From Rhizophagus sp. LPA8_4_AMF (taxonomy: Eukaryota; Glomeromycota; Glomeromycetes; Glomerales; Glomeraceae), in contig JADRCO010000014.1 in the NCBI GenBank assembly GCA_021464525.1, positions 1-64,000 on the forward strand: 64,000 nt of DNA, in the 5' to 3' direction. Under the pieces are notes generated by a model. The model had not been told where the DNA came from, searched no databases, and saw nothing but the letters and a program-made list of their open reading frames with translations. This document shows, piece after piece, positions 25,616 to 38,361 of the stretch. Position numbers and translations under genes: made by a program. Position 1 is the first letter of the stretch. Every line of letters begins with the position of its first letter.

Positions 25616-26861
25616 TGATTTATTTCTAATAATTCAAATAATCATTATAAAAACCTTCAGATTATTTCCTTATTTCTACCGGTCGTCCCGATATTTTAAT
25701 TTTTTTTGTCACGTGGTTTTTCAACACGTAAGATTAATTTTCAATATTTTCAATTAATTTTTTAATTTTATTTAACCGAGAAAAAGTTTTTATTATGTAA
25801 ACCTTATTCTAATTGAGCATTATTTGGATGTCCTTATGATAGACTAGAGTCCATAAATTAGCTGTTTATAAATTAATTATTTATTATTCTTTTATAATCT
25901 TATGAATAAAAGATATGATTTTACATAAATTTTTCCTTGACAGATTCTGCGTTGCTGAAAAAACACAAATGTCATGTCTAATTACATTTTGATTATAAAG
26001 TTTACTGGGCTGAAAGGTATCGAATTTACTTGGGTTTATTAAAGACTTGTGTGCTTCTTAGTCATCTCTAGAATTTTATACTTAAGATGGCTCGAATTTT
26101 CGACAATTCGGATTATCTTGACATGTTAAAAAATCAGTATTCATAACAATGTATTACGGTACTCTTGCAGACTTTTGCTTAGGAGATTAGAGAGAAAAAA
26201 TTGTCATATTGCGGTTTGAAAGAAAATACGGGTTGAAACTAATGAGGCAATCCCATTTCCCATTGAAATTCAAGCATTGCACGACAAAGATCTTGGTCAG
26301 ATTAAAAATTGCGAGTCCTCGGATCGTTAGAGACGATGTAACTCTCATATACCAGAAACGAGACTAAAAAAAAGCGCCCAAATGAAATTATTGTGGATCA
26401 AATCATTAATGATTTATTTACCATAGGTAGAGATTGACAAATTCTGCCATATAATGTCTTTCAAGCAATAAATTTCTGCTATCGATTGTCGATTGTTACG
26501 CGTTATTTTTAAATGATTTACAAATAAGTATATTTACTATGTGAATATGAAATTCTGTCATAAAAATTTCAATTTTGTTTTGACGAACATGAGAAACAAA
26601 AAATATATTTTTTTTGATCGTTCCAAATTTGATTTTAACCTTATATATTTTATTATTTATTTATTTTGTTAGACGGAAAAAATGCCATCTATTATCAAAA
26701 TTTTTTTTTTTATTATAACCAATATAAAATGGTTTTTCAAAGTCGTGTAACAAGCAAAGCTTGATTATGCATTAAACTCGTGAACTAAATCTATATAAAT
26801 ATATATACCCTTAATTATTTTTATAACGTGTCTTTTTCTTTTTCTACTATTTACCTTGGCA
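25616..26861. other. Intergenic, no gene seen
   Basis: AT-rich sequence between two plus-strand genes. Somewhat more balanced composition at 25900-26450 may be old repeat, but no coding or repeat structure could be established. Confidence 0.5.
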
Positions 26862-27887
26862 ATGTCATCATTCTTTGGTAAGTATGAAAACTTAATTGTA
26901 TGTTTTATAAAAGTTGTTATTTTGTCTTTATTATATTTATCACCATTATCATTATATCTATCACGAGAATGTTAATATAATTTTTTCTTATAAAGAAAAC
27001 TCTTGTAGTGGATGTGGAAAGGATAACCACAGTGTTTTCTTTTGTGGAAATATCCACCATCTTGATATAAAAGAAATTGAAATGTGGCTAAGAACCATAA
27101 ATTCTCCTCCGTTTGTGCATGTTATTAAGAAGGATCAACAAGGGTAAATAATATCAATTTTTCAGTTTATTCATATTTTTGTGTCTTTAATGTAAATTTG
27201 CATTTTTCAGGTATGGGGTTGTACATTTTAATACATATGAAGATGCATGTGTTTTTCTTCATACAATGAAAGGCAAAAAGTTTTCTGGTCCATCAAGTAC
27301 TGTAATAAAGTTTTCCGAGGCTAAAGAATTTAAAACAAAGAAACTTATAAAATATGATGATGTAAGTCTGGCTGTTTTAAATTTTGTTTCTTCATTTTTG
27401 TACTAATTTCTTTATTTTATTCACGTTTAGATTGTAATTCCTTCAACTTCAGTGATTACTCCTTCAGCAATCATTTCAGACAATCCTTCAATTACTTCGT
27501 CAGATGATTCTTCAACTTTAACAGTTCATTCTCCAAAAGATTGCCAGATTTCTCCAATGCAAATAGACCTAACAAATGATAATGATGAACAATCTTCTCC
27601 AATACCTTTAATAGATACAGTAGCAGAAGGATCAGTTAAAAAGGTATTTTATGTTTAATTATTATATTTTTTTATATTAACAATATTTATAATAATGAAC
27701 TTTTTCCTTCAAAAAAAAGGAAATTATTAACCTTGGTTGTATTGAATGCATGAAATTAACAAGTCAAATTGAATTTTTGAAAACAAAAATTATTAGTTTA
27801 CAAGATGAGTTATTGCTTGCTCAAAAGGAAATTATTGGATATAAATCATTAACTTCTTGCTTAAACAATAATAATGAAAAGGAGTAA
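26862..27887 (+). CDS. Small RRM-like protein with Cys/His motif and coiled coil, 231 aa
   Basis: Probable RNA-binding protein of unknown role. Five exons: 26862-26877 (only 16 nt), 26996-27143, 27211-27361, 27431-27643, 27720-27887, with phase kept. Residues about 8-20 form a small CSGCGKDNH element. It runs into an RRM-like fold in which FFCGNI resembles RNP2 and GYGVVHF resembles RNP1 (residues about 20-100). Residues about 105-175 are Ser/Thr/Pro-rich and acidic. The C-terminus (about 180-220) is a short coiled coil (LTSQIEFLKTKIISLQDELL). The initiator lies in a tiny first exon with a strong GTAAGT donor; without it exon 2 has no start. It could also be an accessory splicing or mRNA-binding factor. 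Confidence 0.75.
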
Positions 27888-30681
27888 ATATTTTCATACT
27901 GACCAAAGTAAATTTCTTTTTAATTCTTGATTATAAATTGTTGTTTGTTAATTTCAACTAAATGTATGCAAATAAAAAATTTTCGGAGTTTTATACTAAT
28001 TATAAAATAGATCCATTGCTATTGCTTAATATTTGTTTTTTTTTTTATTAATTACATCCTTTGTATCACTTTGTTATTGAAGTTTTAGTTGCAGCGATTT
28101 TTTTAAAAAGTGAATGGAATTTATCTTATTCAAAATTATTTAACAATTTTTTTAATATCAACCTCCTTTAATATTAATTCTATTAAGATAAGTGGTTGAA
28201 ATCTGTTTAGATATCAAAAAATTTTTTGTTAAATATAATAAACATATTCCTTTGGATAATCCATTATAATAACTTGAATTCTATTAGTTATTTGAAGTAT
28301 TCCAACTACTTGCAACTTTCTTATATGTTTTTCATTCATTCAATAAAAAGCAATCTCATCATATATTTTCATTTTGCATAACAAATCAGTTAAATGTTTA
28401 TCTCTATATTTCTTTCTATTTATATCCTACTTCTATACTACCAAATTTAAAGTATCTTTTACATGATTGAATATATCATTTCCTTATGACAATATATGAA
28501 TTTTTACTTAATTTTTATAGATAAAATAATAAATAAAAAAATTTAAATTAAAAAAAAAAAAAATAGATATTATTATCTAAAATATTAAAAAAAAATTAAT
28601 TATTAAAAATTAAATTTTAAATAATAAAATATTTGTTATTTATTTTAAAAATGCAAATTTTATTTTAAAAAATGTAGTACAAGTTGTAGAAAATATAAAC
28701 AATTTCATAAATATTGAATGTATTAATTATAAAAAATAAATTCTAGTAGTTTAAACCTACTTTCAATTAATGAAAAAAATCAATTTGCTTTGACTAAAAT
28801 GCTTAACTGAAAATGTCTTGAATTTAACAAAACAAAAAAAAAAATAAAAATAAAATTTTTAAATTAATACTGTTATAAAAAATGTAAATAACTTTATGGA
28901 TATTAAATGTACTATCATGAAAATTAAGATCCTAATAGTTTAAAATCTGCTTAACAATTTTCAATTAATAAAGAAAGTCAATTAACTTTAACTAAAGTCC
29001 TAAAAGTATATTTTGAATTTGCAGAACAGAAAAAAATAAAATTTGTTAATAATTATAAAAAATGTAAATAATTCCATAAGTATTAAGCTTCCAAAATGGT
29101 CACAATAACTGAATTAGATATTAAATGATTATCTACAATTATTAAAAAAGTATTTGAAGTTTTTAAGAATATTTGGCATTTAGCAATTAGAATTAATAGT
29201 TTATAGTTCATTTGAAAATTCTAATCAAGACAAATTGAATTGTAGATAAGATTATATTTATAAAATCAATATTGACCATGCTATTTTTACTAAAAAATAT
29301 AGGCATTTTACTTATTATTTTAGTATCTACTAATTGGATTTTAATGATCTTTGTACCAATAAATTCAACTTGCTAAGTGGAGCTAAAGATATGTATATAA
29401 TTCCAATTATTTTGACTTTAATTTCAAACTTTTAAGCCTTTTAGACCAAAATATTTCAAATTTTAGGTTTTAATATAAGTATCAAATATACTATTATAAA
29501 CCCAGTTTTAATCAAAAATACTTAAAAATATTTATTTTTATATTAAAAATTATTTAATAATGGTTATGTATTTATTTTTGAAAAAAATTAAATTGTTTCC
29601 ATTATTATAAAGTATTTTAAAAAATGTTTTCAGTTAAGTTATATTAATAATAGCACAAATAATAGCATTAAAATGAAAATTTAACTGGTTAATAATCACA
29701 TGATTTAGGATCATACAATTGCCAATTACATTTTTCCAATTATTTATTTCACCAAAAAATTAGAATAATAGTTTTACTTTTGAGAATTCAAAGAGAATTA
29801 TCCTAAATTACAATCCTTAAACTGAGTAATTCTAATTACTTGTATTCTATAACTGTAAAAAAAATTTGCAGCAATTACTATAAACTTAGGAAATGAATTA
29901 TTATATAACGTCATATGATTAAAGATTGCATCAGGGTTTCACACAATCTATGTATAGGTCACACATGGGTTTGCTTATTGATCATATAAAAAGTTGCTTA
30001 TTTCAGAAATGTTAATAAATTGTACTAACAACTAACGTTCCATTTTTTTTATTGCGGGAACCTTCTGGACATTTTGAAATTGAAGTCGCGCTTTGAAAGG
30101 TACTAAAAGAGGGGAAGGAAGTATTTCAACAAACAAAATCATCTTTCCAATTTTTTTGGCTCAAATGCTTTAATGATACTATAAAAATAAAAGTACATAT
30201 ACTGCTGTAGCAGCTATAATATAAAGATTTATTTTGCAAAGTGATCTTAATTTTAAAAAAAATAAAAAAAAAAATAATATAATTACGTCATAGCATATTA
30301 CTGTATAACAGACGAAAATAGTATTAACTTTTTCTCGAAGTACGTTATTATTCAATGTAAATTGTTTCATAAACAAACTTGGTTGATACCAAACTAAATT
30401 AGTAAATATATGTATAAACAAAGCCATTGTGTTTTTCCATATGCGATTGTGTTTGCATGTTTATCACTTAATAATGGTTATTCATTTCCTTATCAATACC
30501 ACTCTTGTTAATCAAAAACAATTAAGATATTGCACAAATATTTACACAAAAAAAAAAGAAATATAAACTGTAACAGAAAAAAATCCAAAAATTTTATTTT
30601 TTTAATTAATTAATTAATTATTAATGAATTAAATTTTTTATATTTTTTAATTACCTTTTTAATTTGGAATTTTGTACAAAA
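27888..30681. other. AT-rich intergenic with tandem array
   Basis: Extremely AT-rich, especially 28500-29700, and no gene is supported. It contains the tandem repeat at 28676-29130. The minus-strand open frame 30179-30427 is AT-rich and unsupported. The final 100 bases upstream of the kinase-Sel1 start carry TTAATTAAT repeats and A/T tracts. Confidence 0.5.
28676..29130. repeat. Diverged tandem array, about 180-190-bp period
   Basis: Equivalent AAATGTAAATA-like anchors fall at about 28690, 28881 and 29061. Each is followed by a CATAA(A/G)TATT-like block and, in the two complete units, later by a TTGACTAAA/TTAACTAAAG-like block. There are two full units and part of a third. A similar unit structure and period occur inside the element at 53547-54592. 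Confidence 0.55.
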
Positions 30682-33600
30682 ATGACGATCGACAAACAAA
30701 CCAATGCTTCCGTTGATTGGGTAGAAAGAGCGATTAACGAAAACTATATTAAATATTATAATTGTTCCGAATTTACCACTATAAAAGAAATTAACGGTAA
30801 TGGTTCAGCTGGAAAGATTTATCAAGCGAATTGGAAAGGAGCTGACTCTCCTTTGGTCATTAAATCTTCGTATAAATTGACTATTAAAGAAATCGTAAAT
30901 GAGGTAATTACTCTATTTATATTATTTTATTTTTTTGTAATAACTTTATTTTATATGAATAAATAATAATTGTTTTAAAAAATAACTCTTTTAGTTAAAA
31001 ATACAACGAGAAATCGATTTTCATCCAAATATTTTACGATTTTATGGAATTTCAAGATTAGAAAATGATCAAATGAATAAATTTTCATTGATTATAGAGT
31101 ATGCTGACGGCGGTTCATTACATTCTTATTTAAAGGAAAAATTTAATAAACTTGAATGGTGTGATAAATATCGGTTAGCATTACAACTTGCAAGTGCTGT
31201 TGAATGTATTCATAACGAAGGAATAATTCATTGTGATTTGGTAACGTGTCATAATAATTTCTTAATAATATTTAATACAGTATTTTATAAAAATTAATAA
31301 TTTTTACTCTAATTCTATGTCTTAGCATGCGCATAACGTACTTATACACCAGAATAATATTAAATTGGCGGATTTTGGTCTATCTAGGAAGACATCTGAA
31401 GCATCAAATTATCTTAAGGATGTATATGGCATGTTATCATACGTAGATCCAAAATGCTTAGATGATCAATCATATGTAATAACTACTAAATCAGATATCT
31501 ATAGTATTGGAGTTCTTTTATGGCAACTATCAAGTGGACGTAGACCATTTTATGATGAAGATACACAATATGATGTATGTTTAGCTATAAATATAAAAAA
31601 TGGAAAGAGGGAGAATATTATTGAAGATACACCACCCGAATATAGTAATTTATATGAAGGTAAATTATTTATTTAAGCATGAATTTATTATTTGAATATT
31701 TACTATTTATATTGACTCTTAACTCTTAAAAAAAAATCAATTTAGCATGTTGGTTAAATGATCCTAATAAAAGACCTACTATACAACAAGTTATTTTATC
31801 TTTAAAATCAATTATATCTAAAGAACATAACGAATATATTAGTTCTATTATATGTAAGAAAGAATCACCAAAAGAGATAAATTCTAATCCTATATCAATA
31901 GATAATGAATTTGATGATTTGGTAATAAGTGATTTTATATTAAAATACGATTTAGATACGTTAGAAAATAAAATTTTACCATATATAATAAAACAAGTTA
32001 GAAAATTATTTAATGGAATATTTGATTCTATCGAATCAATTATTGATAAATTAATTTCTTTATTAATTGAAATACAAGATAAGGAAGGATATAATTTTTT
32101 GGAAACAAATCAATTTATTAATCATTATATTACTCTTTCAAATCAAACAAATAATATATTTAATTGGCTTGTAAAAAATCAATCAAATAATTCTCAATAT
32201 ATTTTCTTTCTCGGGTTTCTTTATTATAATGGTATTATTGTAGATAAAGATAATGATGAAGCTTTTAAATTATTTTCAAAAGCATCAGAGGATAATTATC
32301 ATATTGCACAAGTTTATTTAAGTAAATGTTACCAAACAGGAGTTGGAACTGAAATTAATAGCGATTTAGCAATTAATTGTTTAAATAATTCTATAAAGAA
32401 TAATAGTATATGTGGTCAACTTTATCTTGGTAATTTATATGAAGATGGTAAAGGAACAAATGTAGATTTAAATAAAGCCTTTTATTTGTATGAAAGAGCG
32501 GCTAATAATGGAAATTTAAGTGCATTATATCATTTAGGTAAATGTTATCAACATGGAAAAGGAATCAAAAAAGATGAAAAAAAAGCATTTGAACTTTATA
32601 AAAAATCAGCTGATCGAGAAAATATCGTTTCAAAATTTTTACTTGGATGTTGTTATTATAAAGGAATTGGAACTGATATTAATAATACAATGGCTTTTGA
32701 ATTATTTAAAATAGCTGCTGAAGAAGGTAATTATGGTAATGCACAAAATAATCTTGGAATATTATTTGAAAATGGAAAGGGAATCAAAAAAGATTTAGAA
32801 AAAGCTTTTCATTGGTATCAAAAAGCTGCAGAAAATGAAAATAAAATTGGTCAATATAATTTAGGTAGATGTTATCAATATGGTATTGGTATTGAAAAAA
32901 ACGAAGTTAAATCATTTGAATTATATATGCAATCAGCTGAAGAAGGAAATTATAATTTAGCACAAAATAATCTTGGATTTTTTTATGAAAATGGTATTGG
33001 TACAGAAAAAGATTTAAAAAAAGCTTTTTGTTGGTACCAAAAAGCAGCAGAAAATGGAAATGAAATTGCACAATATAATTTAGCTAAATGTTATAAAGAT
33101 GGTTATGGTGTTGAAAAAGATGAAGTCAAAGCATTTAAATGGTATAAAAAATCTGCAAAGAAAGGAAATAATAGTTATGCACAAAATAATCTTGGATTAT
33201 TATATGAAAATGAAAAAGGAGTAAAAAAGAATTTGAAAAAAGCTTTTTATTGGTTTCAAAAAGCTGCAAAAAATGAAATTAATGTTGCACAATATAATTT
33301 AGGTAGATGTTATGAAGATGGAAAAAGTGTTGAAAAAGATGTATTTAAAGCATTTGAATGGTATAAAAAATCAGCTGAAAATGGATATAGTCAAGCACAG
33401 AATTATCTTGGATTATTGTATGAAAATGGAAAGGGAACAAAGAAAAATTTGGATAATGCTTTCTATTGGTATCAAAAAGCAACTGAAAATGGAAGTGAAA
33501 CTGCACAATATAATTTAGGTAAATATTATGAAATAATTAAAAATGATGAAGTTAAAGCATTTATATTGTATAAAAAATCAGCTAAACAAAATCTTAATGA

Positions 33601-35113
33601 TGCTCAATGTCAACTTGGATATTTTTATGAAAGTGGCATAGGTATAGAAAAAAATTTAGAAAAAGCAACTTATTGGTACCAAAAAGCAGCAGAAAGTGGA
33701 AATAAAATCGCACAATATAATTTAGGTAGATGTTATCAATATGGAATTGGTATTAAAAAAAATGAAGTTAAATCATTTGAATTGTTTGAAAAATCTGCTA
33801 AACAAGAATATAGTGACGCACAAAATAGTTTAGGATTTTTTTATAAAAATGGTATAGGTATAGAAAAAGATTTAAAAAAGGCATTTTATTGGTATCAAAA
33901 AGCAGCCGAGAGTGGAAATAAAACTGCACAATATAATTTAGGTGAATGTTATGAATTGGGAAATGGTATTGAAAAAGATGAAATCAAAGCATTTGAATTG
34001 TACAAGAAATCAGCTGAGCAAGAATATGTTGATGCACAAAATAGTTTAGGATATTGTTATAAAGATGGTATAGGTATAAACAAAGATTTAAAAAAAGCAG
34101 TTTATTGGTATCAAAAAGCAGCAGAAAATGGAAATAAAATTGCACAATATAATTTAGGTGAATGTTATGAATTGGGAGATGGTATTGAAAAAGATGAAAT
34201 CAAAGCATTTGAATTGTATAAAGCGTCAGCTGAACAAAATTATAGTTATGCACAAAGTCAACTTGGATATTATTATGAGAGTGGCATAATTACCGAAATG
34301 AATTTAGAAAAAGCAGTTTATTGGTATCAAAAAGCGGCAGATAATGGAGATGAAGTAGCACAATATAATCTGGGTTTATTATATGAAAATGGAAAGGGTA
34401 TTGAGAAAGATGAAATTAAAGCATTTGAACTGTATAAAAAGTCAGCTGAAAATGATTATAACGATGCACAAAATCAACTTGGATATTGTTATGAAAGTGG
34501 TGTAGGTATCGAAAAGAGTTTAGAAAAAGCCGTTTATTGGTATCAAAAAGCGGCAGATAATGGAGATGAAGTAGCACAATATAATCTTGGATTATTATAT
34601 GAAAATGGAAAAGGTATTGAAAAAGACGAAATTAAAGCATTTGAATTGTATAAAAAGTCAGCTGAAAATGATTATAATGATGCACAAAATAAGCTTGGAT
34701 ATTATTACGAAAGCGGTATAGGTACAGAAAAGAGGTTAGAAAAAGCAGTTTATTGGTATCAAAAAGCAGCAGAAGATGACAATAAAGTTGCATTGTATAA
34801 TTTAGGTAAATGTTATGAATTTGGAAAAGGTATATCTCAAAACGAAACTAAAGCATTTGAATTCTATAAAAAATCTGCCGATCAAGGATTTACAGACGCT
34901 CAATACAGAGTTGGATATTGTCACGATCATGGAATTGGAGTTGATATTGATAAAGAAAAGGCGTTTGAATTTTATAAAGTAGCTGCTAGAAAGAAAAATA
35001 GTGATGCACAAAAAAGTCTTGCATCTTTGTATGAACGAGGAGAAGGGACAAAGAAATGTACAGAAAAGGCCATTTACTGGTATGAAAAGGCCGGACATCA
35101 AAGTTATAAATAA
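30682..35113 (+). CDS. Kinase-Sel1 fusion protein, 1389 aa, about 27 Sel1 units
   Basis: Signalling or scaffold protein joining a TKL-like kinase to a long solenoid. Four exons: 30682-30903, 30995-31240, 31326-31659, 31746-35113. The start ATG gives MTIDKQTNASVDWVERA. The kinase covers about residues 15-295. It has a glycine loop (NGNGSAGKIY), Lys in LVIKSS, HCDLHAHNVL in the catalytic loop (Cys for Arg of HRD), ADFGLS, a VDPK segment in place of APE, and SDIYSIGVLLWQLSSGRRP. The catalytic Asp and Asn remain, so it may be active. A linker of about 120 aa follows. From about residue 420 to the end there are some 27 Sel1-like repeats of 36 aa. Most of these alternate between a KAFELYKKSAE type and a YWYQKAAE type. 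Intron phases match the paralogue at 39721-42552. Partners are unknown. Confidence 0.92.
34331..34762 (+). repeat. Two near-identical 216-bp units within the Sel1 region
   Basis: 34331-34546 and 34547-34762 each encode one pair of Sel1 units (72 codons) and share long identical runs, for example the block around AAAGCGGCAGATAATGGAGA at 34331 and 34547. Similarity is far higher than between other Sel1 units, which indicates a recent tandem duplication. Confidence 0.85.
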
Positions 35114-37445
35114 TGATAACGTCGGATAATTATAGTAGTTATTATTTTATTGTACTAATTATTTACAAAATAGAATTTTCATCGTCTTATTTCATAAATT
35201 ATGAATAAACATTATTTTCGTTTTATTTATAAATAAATTTATTAATTGTGATTTAATATACATTCTTTAATAGATTATTTTCTATTTTTAATGGATAAGT
35301 GATGCCTCTAATGTATTTGGTATTTTGGTAAATTTTTTAGTCATGTGTATCAATTTTGAAGAATAATAATCTTTATCACAGGTTAATTTGGATGAATAAC
35401 TAAGGCCTCACAATTTGCACAATTGACTTCAAACGTTCAGAACGTTAATGACCGTGTCACGATAATCAGATCAACTCAACACTCTTTAATTCATAATAGA
35501 ACATCCCGATGTTAATCGATTTTCCCGTCTCGTTCGGGTAGTAAAATTTATGATAAGCATCTTTACGTACCAAGAGATAAAATCGAAAAATTTTAAACAA
35601 TAAATTTCTTAAAAATGGCCTAGGATCCACGTATTCCCTCTCTCTTTGATAGCATCATACATTTCATTACTTTTTTACTAAATTAATAAAGTTTCAAAAA
35701 AATAAATCATTATTTTTTCATATGCACCTACCTATCCCATATTCCGTGAGTTACGAGTATAATATCAAAATCTGTAGTTTGCATTGGAATTACGTAATAC
35801 ATGGCTATAAGCCTGATCAAGATCGTATGCGATTTTACTTTTTATGGCAATTAAAATGAAAGTACAGTAGCTTATATTGCTTTTTTCGTGATTATAATTA
35901 TTTTCGCAACGAAAGATATAAAATGGATCTGAGTAATATCCTGGTAAAGCAAATTGTAGCTATTTTCATATGACAATGCCATATAATATAACCCGTTGTT
36001 TATAATATCGTATGTAGCCTTTACGGAAAGCCCTTCACTTAAAAAGTTTTTGGATTTCCGACTACGCAAAGGTATTTAGATGATGAAAAAACGGAACACA
36101 GTCGGTATAAAGGTGAATTAAGGATTGTCGGCGAGTATTATACCGAAACTTCCGAAATTGGGATGAAGGTACTAAACTAAACTGAATAAAGGTTTTTAAG
36201 GCAAGTTGAATTTATTTGGTCGATTCTACAGCCTGAGTTGCTCTATTCTGTCACCAGATACCATGCTGAGCTGATCGGTGGGAAGGTTGCGTACTTGCTG
36301 GTGAGCATGCCATAATGGTGTGTTATTGTGCAGTGCAGTGCTTCAATGGACTAATTTTGCGGATTACGTGTCAGTAAAGGAAAGACTGCGTGTTTTTTCG
36401 TTGTTTCAGGCTGATAATATATTGTTTTTCTTTACATTAATTGTCATTCTTTCTATATATAAGGGTGATAAAAAGTCGAAACAGATAGATCTTTTCTGGG
36501 AATACAAACGAAGTGACAAAATAATTCATATATAAAACAAGATACTTGATGAGAAAGCCCAACTAATCAAGTAAGTTCCTTATTGTATTTTCGAAATTTA
36601 ATGGCTTGCTGTTTTTAACACCTGAATGTAATCTGGTGAAGAACGAACAGAAGAACCATATTCATCTCGAACGAGTTAGTATTTTTACTTGATACCTTAT
36701 TGCATCTGATCTTAATATTGTATGTTGAAAGGTCCATTATAGTAACAGATTCTGGATGCAGCGCTACCCGAGTGTAGAAGAGGCCAACAGATGGATAACT
36801 CTTTGGTAATAAAAAGGGCGCAGAGAGAAGCATACTCAACCTACCACTCCATAATATAAAATTATGAAGTAGTGATTTCTACCACCTCATAAATAAAATT
36901 ATGAGGAGGTAGGACTAATAATCACGTTATAGTCTAGTAGACTATAATGTACCTATAACATTCTAGCACATTATAGTCTAGACTTAGACGTATTAATATA
37001 TTAAGATATTAATATGTCTAGTAGAACGATTAAACATAATAACGTAAATTTACTTCCCATGTCAGAGTAAGAACTTTTTTTTAGTTACTACTTACTAGCT
37101 ATGTGAAAGTAAAAATACAAAGGATATGAAAATAAATCACAACTTTATGACAGACGCCGGGGAAACATTTCTAAAGTCGTAATTTTTTTTATTTTTGATG
37201 AGATGGAAAATTTATGATACTATTGGATAAAATATTTCGATCACGTGTAACCAACCATTTATTCTTCATAAAAATATGTAACCAAGATTTTTCAACGTCG
37301 TACTGCTACTGTAACAGAGTATTAAATAAAATAGAATAGAATAATTACATAAACATATATTTTAAGATTATTAATTTAATTAATTAAAGTATAGAATATA
37401 AAATTTTATGTAAAGTGAAAAGAAATTATAGTTGTAGATCAGTAT
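35114..37445. other. Intergenic with debris and hairpins
   Basis: No intact gene. A plus-strand stretch at about 36195-36310 stays open and reads protein-like (QPELLYSVTRYHAELIGG), and another at about 36060-36175 (KGELRIVGEYYTETSE), but they cannot be joined or assigned. The hairpin cluster at 36840-37020 is listed separately. Confidence 0.4.
36840..37020. repeat. Cluster of three hairpins
   Basis: Three adjacent inverted repeats: 36881-36910 (12-bp arms, one mismatch), 36927-36947 (perfect 10-bp arms, TTATAGTCTA around one G) and 36986-37019 (14-bp arms, one mismatch, 6-nt loop). TATAGTCTA recurs at 36972. May be remains of a small foldback element. Confidence 0.5.
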
Positions 37446-38060
37446 TTGACGTATCACTTTATAATGGGAAGAAAGAAAGTTATGAAAAAAGAGTTCCTTT
37501 CCAAAGTTAATTCTTCTAGAATGAAGATTATATTAGAATATATTTATACGGGATCAATTAGAGAAATTTCATTAACAAAATATAATATGCTAGATTATTT
37601 TCAATTACCTGAAAGGCTCCAAAATGATTAGAATATCTAATGACATTGGCACGCGGCTTAATTTAGTGTTCAAAAGCAGCAACATATAATGAATTTGGTT
37701 GATTATCTATTAAAGCACTTTGAATATCTTCTGTTTTGTATATATGAAAAGGACTTACCTTTTGCAACACCAGAATATGAAGTTTTTCGGCATAGTACTA
37801 TTACAAACAATTCATCTGAAACTCATGAACAAATTAACTTATTGCCGATCATCAAAAAAGTTAGAACTCATACATCGATCTAAATGAATTAAAGATCAAA
37901 TTGATATAAGTGAATCACTATATTCACTATATTGTTCCGGATGAAATAATTCAGCATGATTCAAATCTATTAATTCAAATTTAATTGGTATTCATGAAGA
38001 TCCAAATATTATTATTGAATGTTGAATACCAGAGCCAAAAGGGTATTAGAAAATGAAGGT
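37446..38060 (+). pseudogene. BTB-domain protein pseudogene
   Basis: The segment 37480-37625 reads KIILEYIYTGSIREISLTKY, the end of a BTB/POZ domain. Later pieces (PFATPEYEVFRHSTI, about 37762-37806, and related segments up to 38060) fit the BACK-like region of BTB proteins that are multi-copy in Rhizophagus. The pieces lie in different frames with stops between them, and the BTB N-terminus is missing. In life such proteins bridge cullin-3 ligases to substrates. It lies between the two kinase-Sel1 genes. No intact neighbour copy is present in this window. Confidence 0.6.
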
Positions 38061-38361
38061 ATATTCGAATGTCATTAGTCATTATTGATCAACGCTAATA
38101 CATTTTATTCGTATTAGATTGGTTGTGTTGATCGTCGATTTGATCATTTCCAGAATCGGAAATCTTATGTTCAGTATAATTTAATTATGTATTATTTGCA
38201 GAATTCAACTTACAGGTTAGGTATTAATGTTTACTGGTTAAGAATCATTTGGAGATTACGCAACATTACGGTTCATTTTAGACATGAGCAAAAGAATTAC
38301 GTTTCTTAAAGTCAACAGTATAATGATAAAGTATTCGGAAGTATCATAATGTAACAATTTA

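Noticed and set aside
34802-35101. Minus-strand 99-codon frame inside the Sel1 region
   Set aside because: Antisense shadow of the Sel1 exon.
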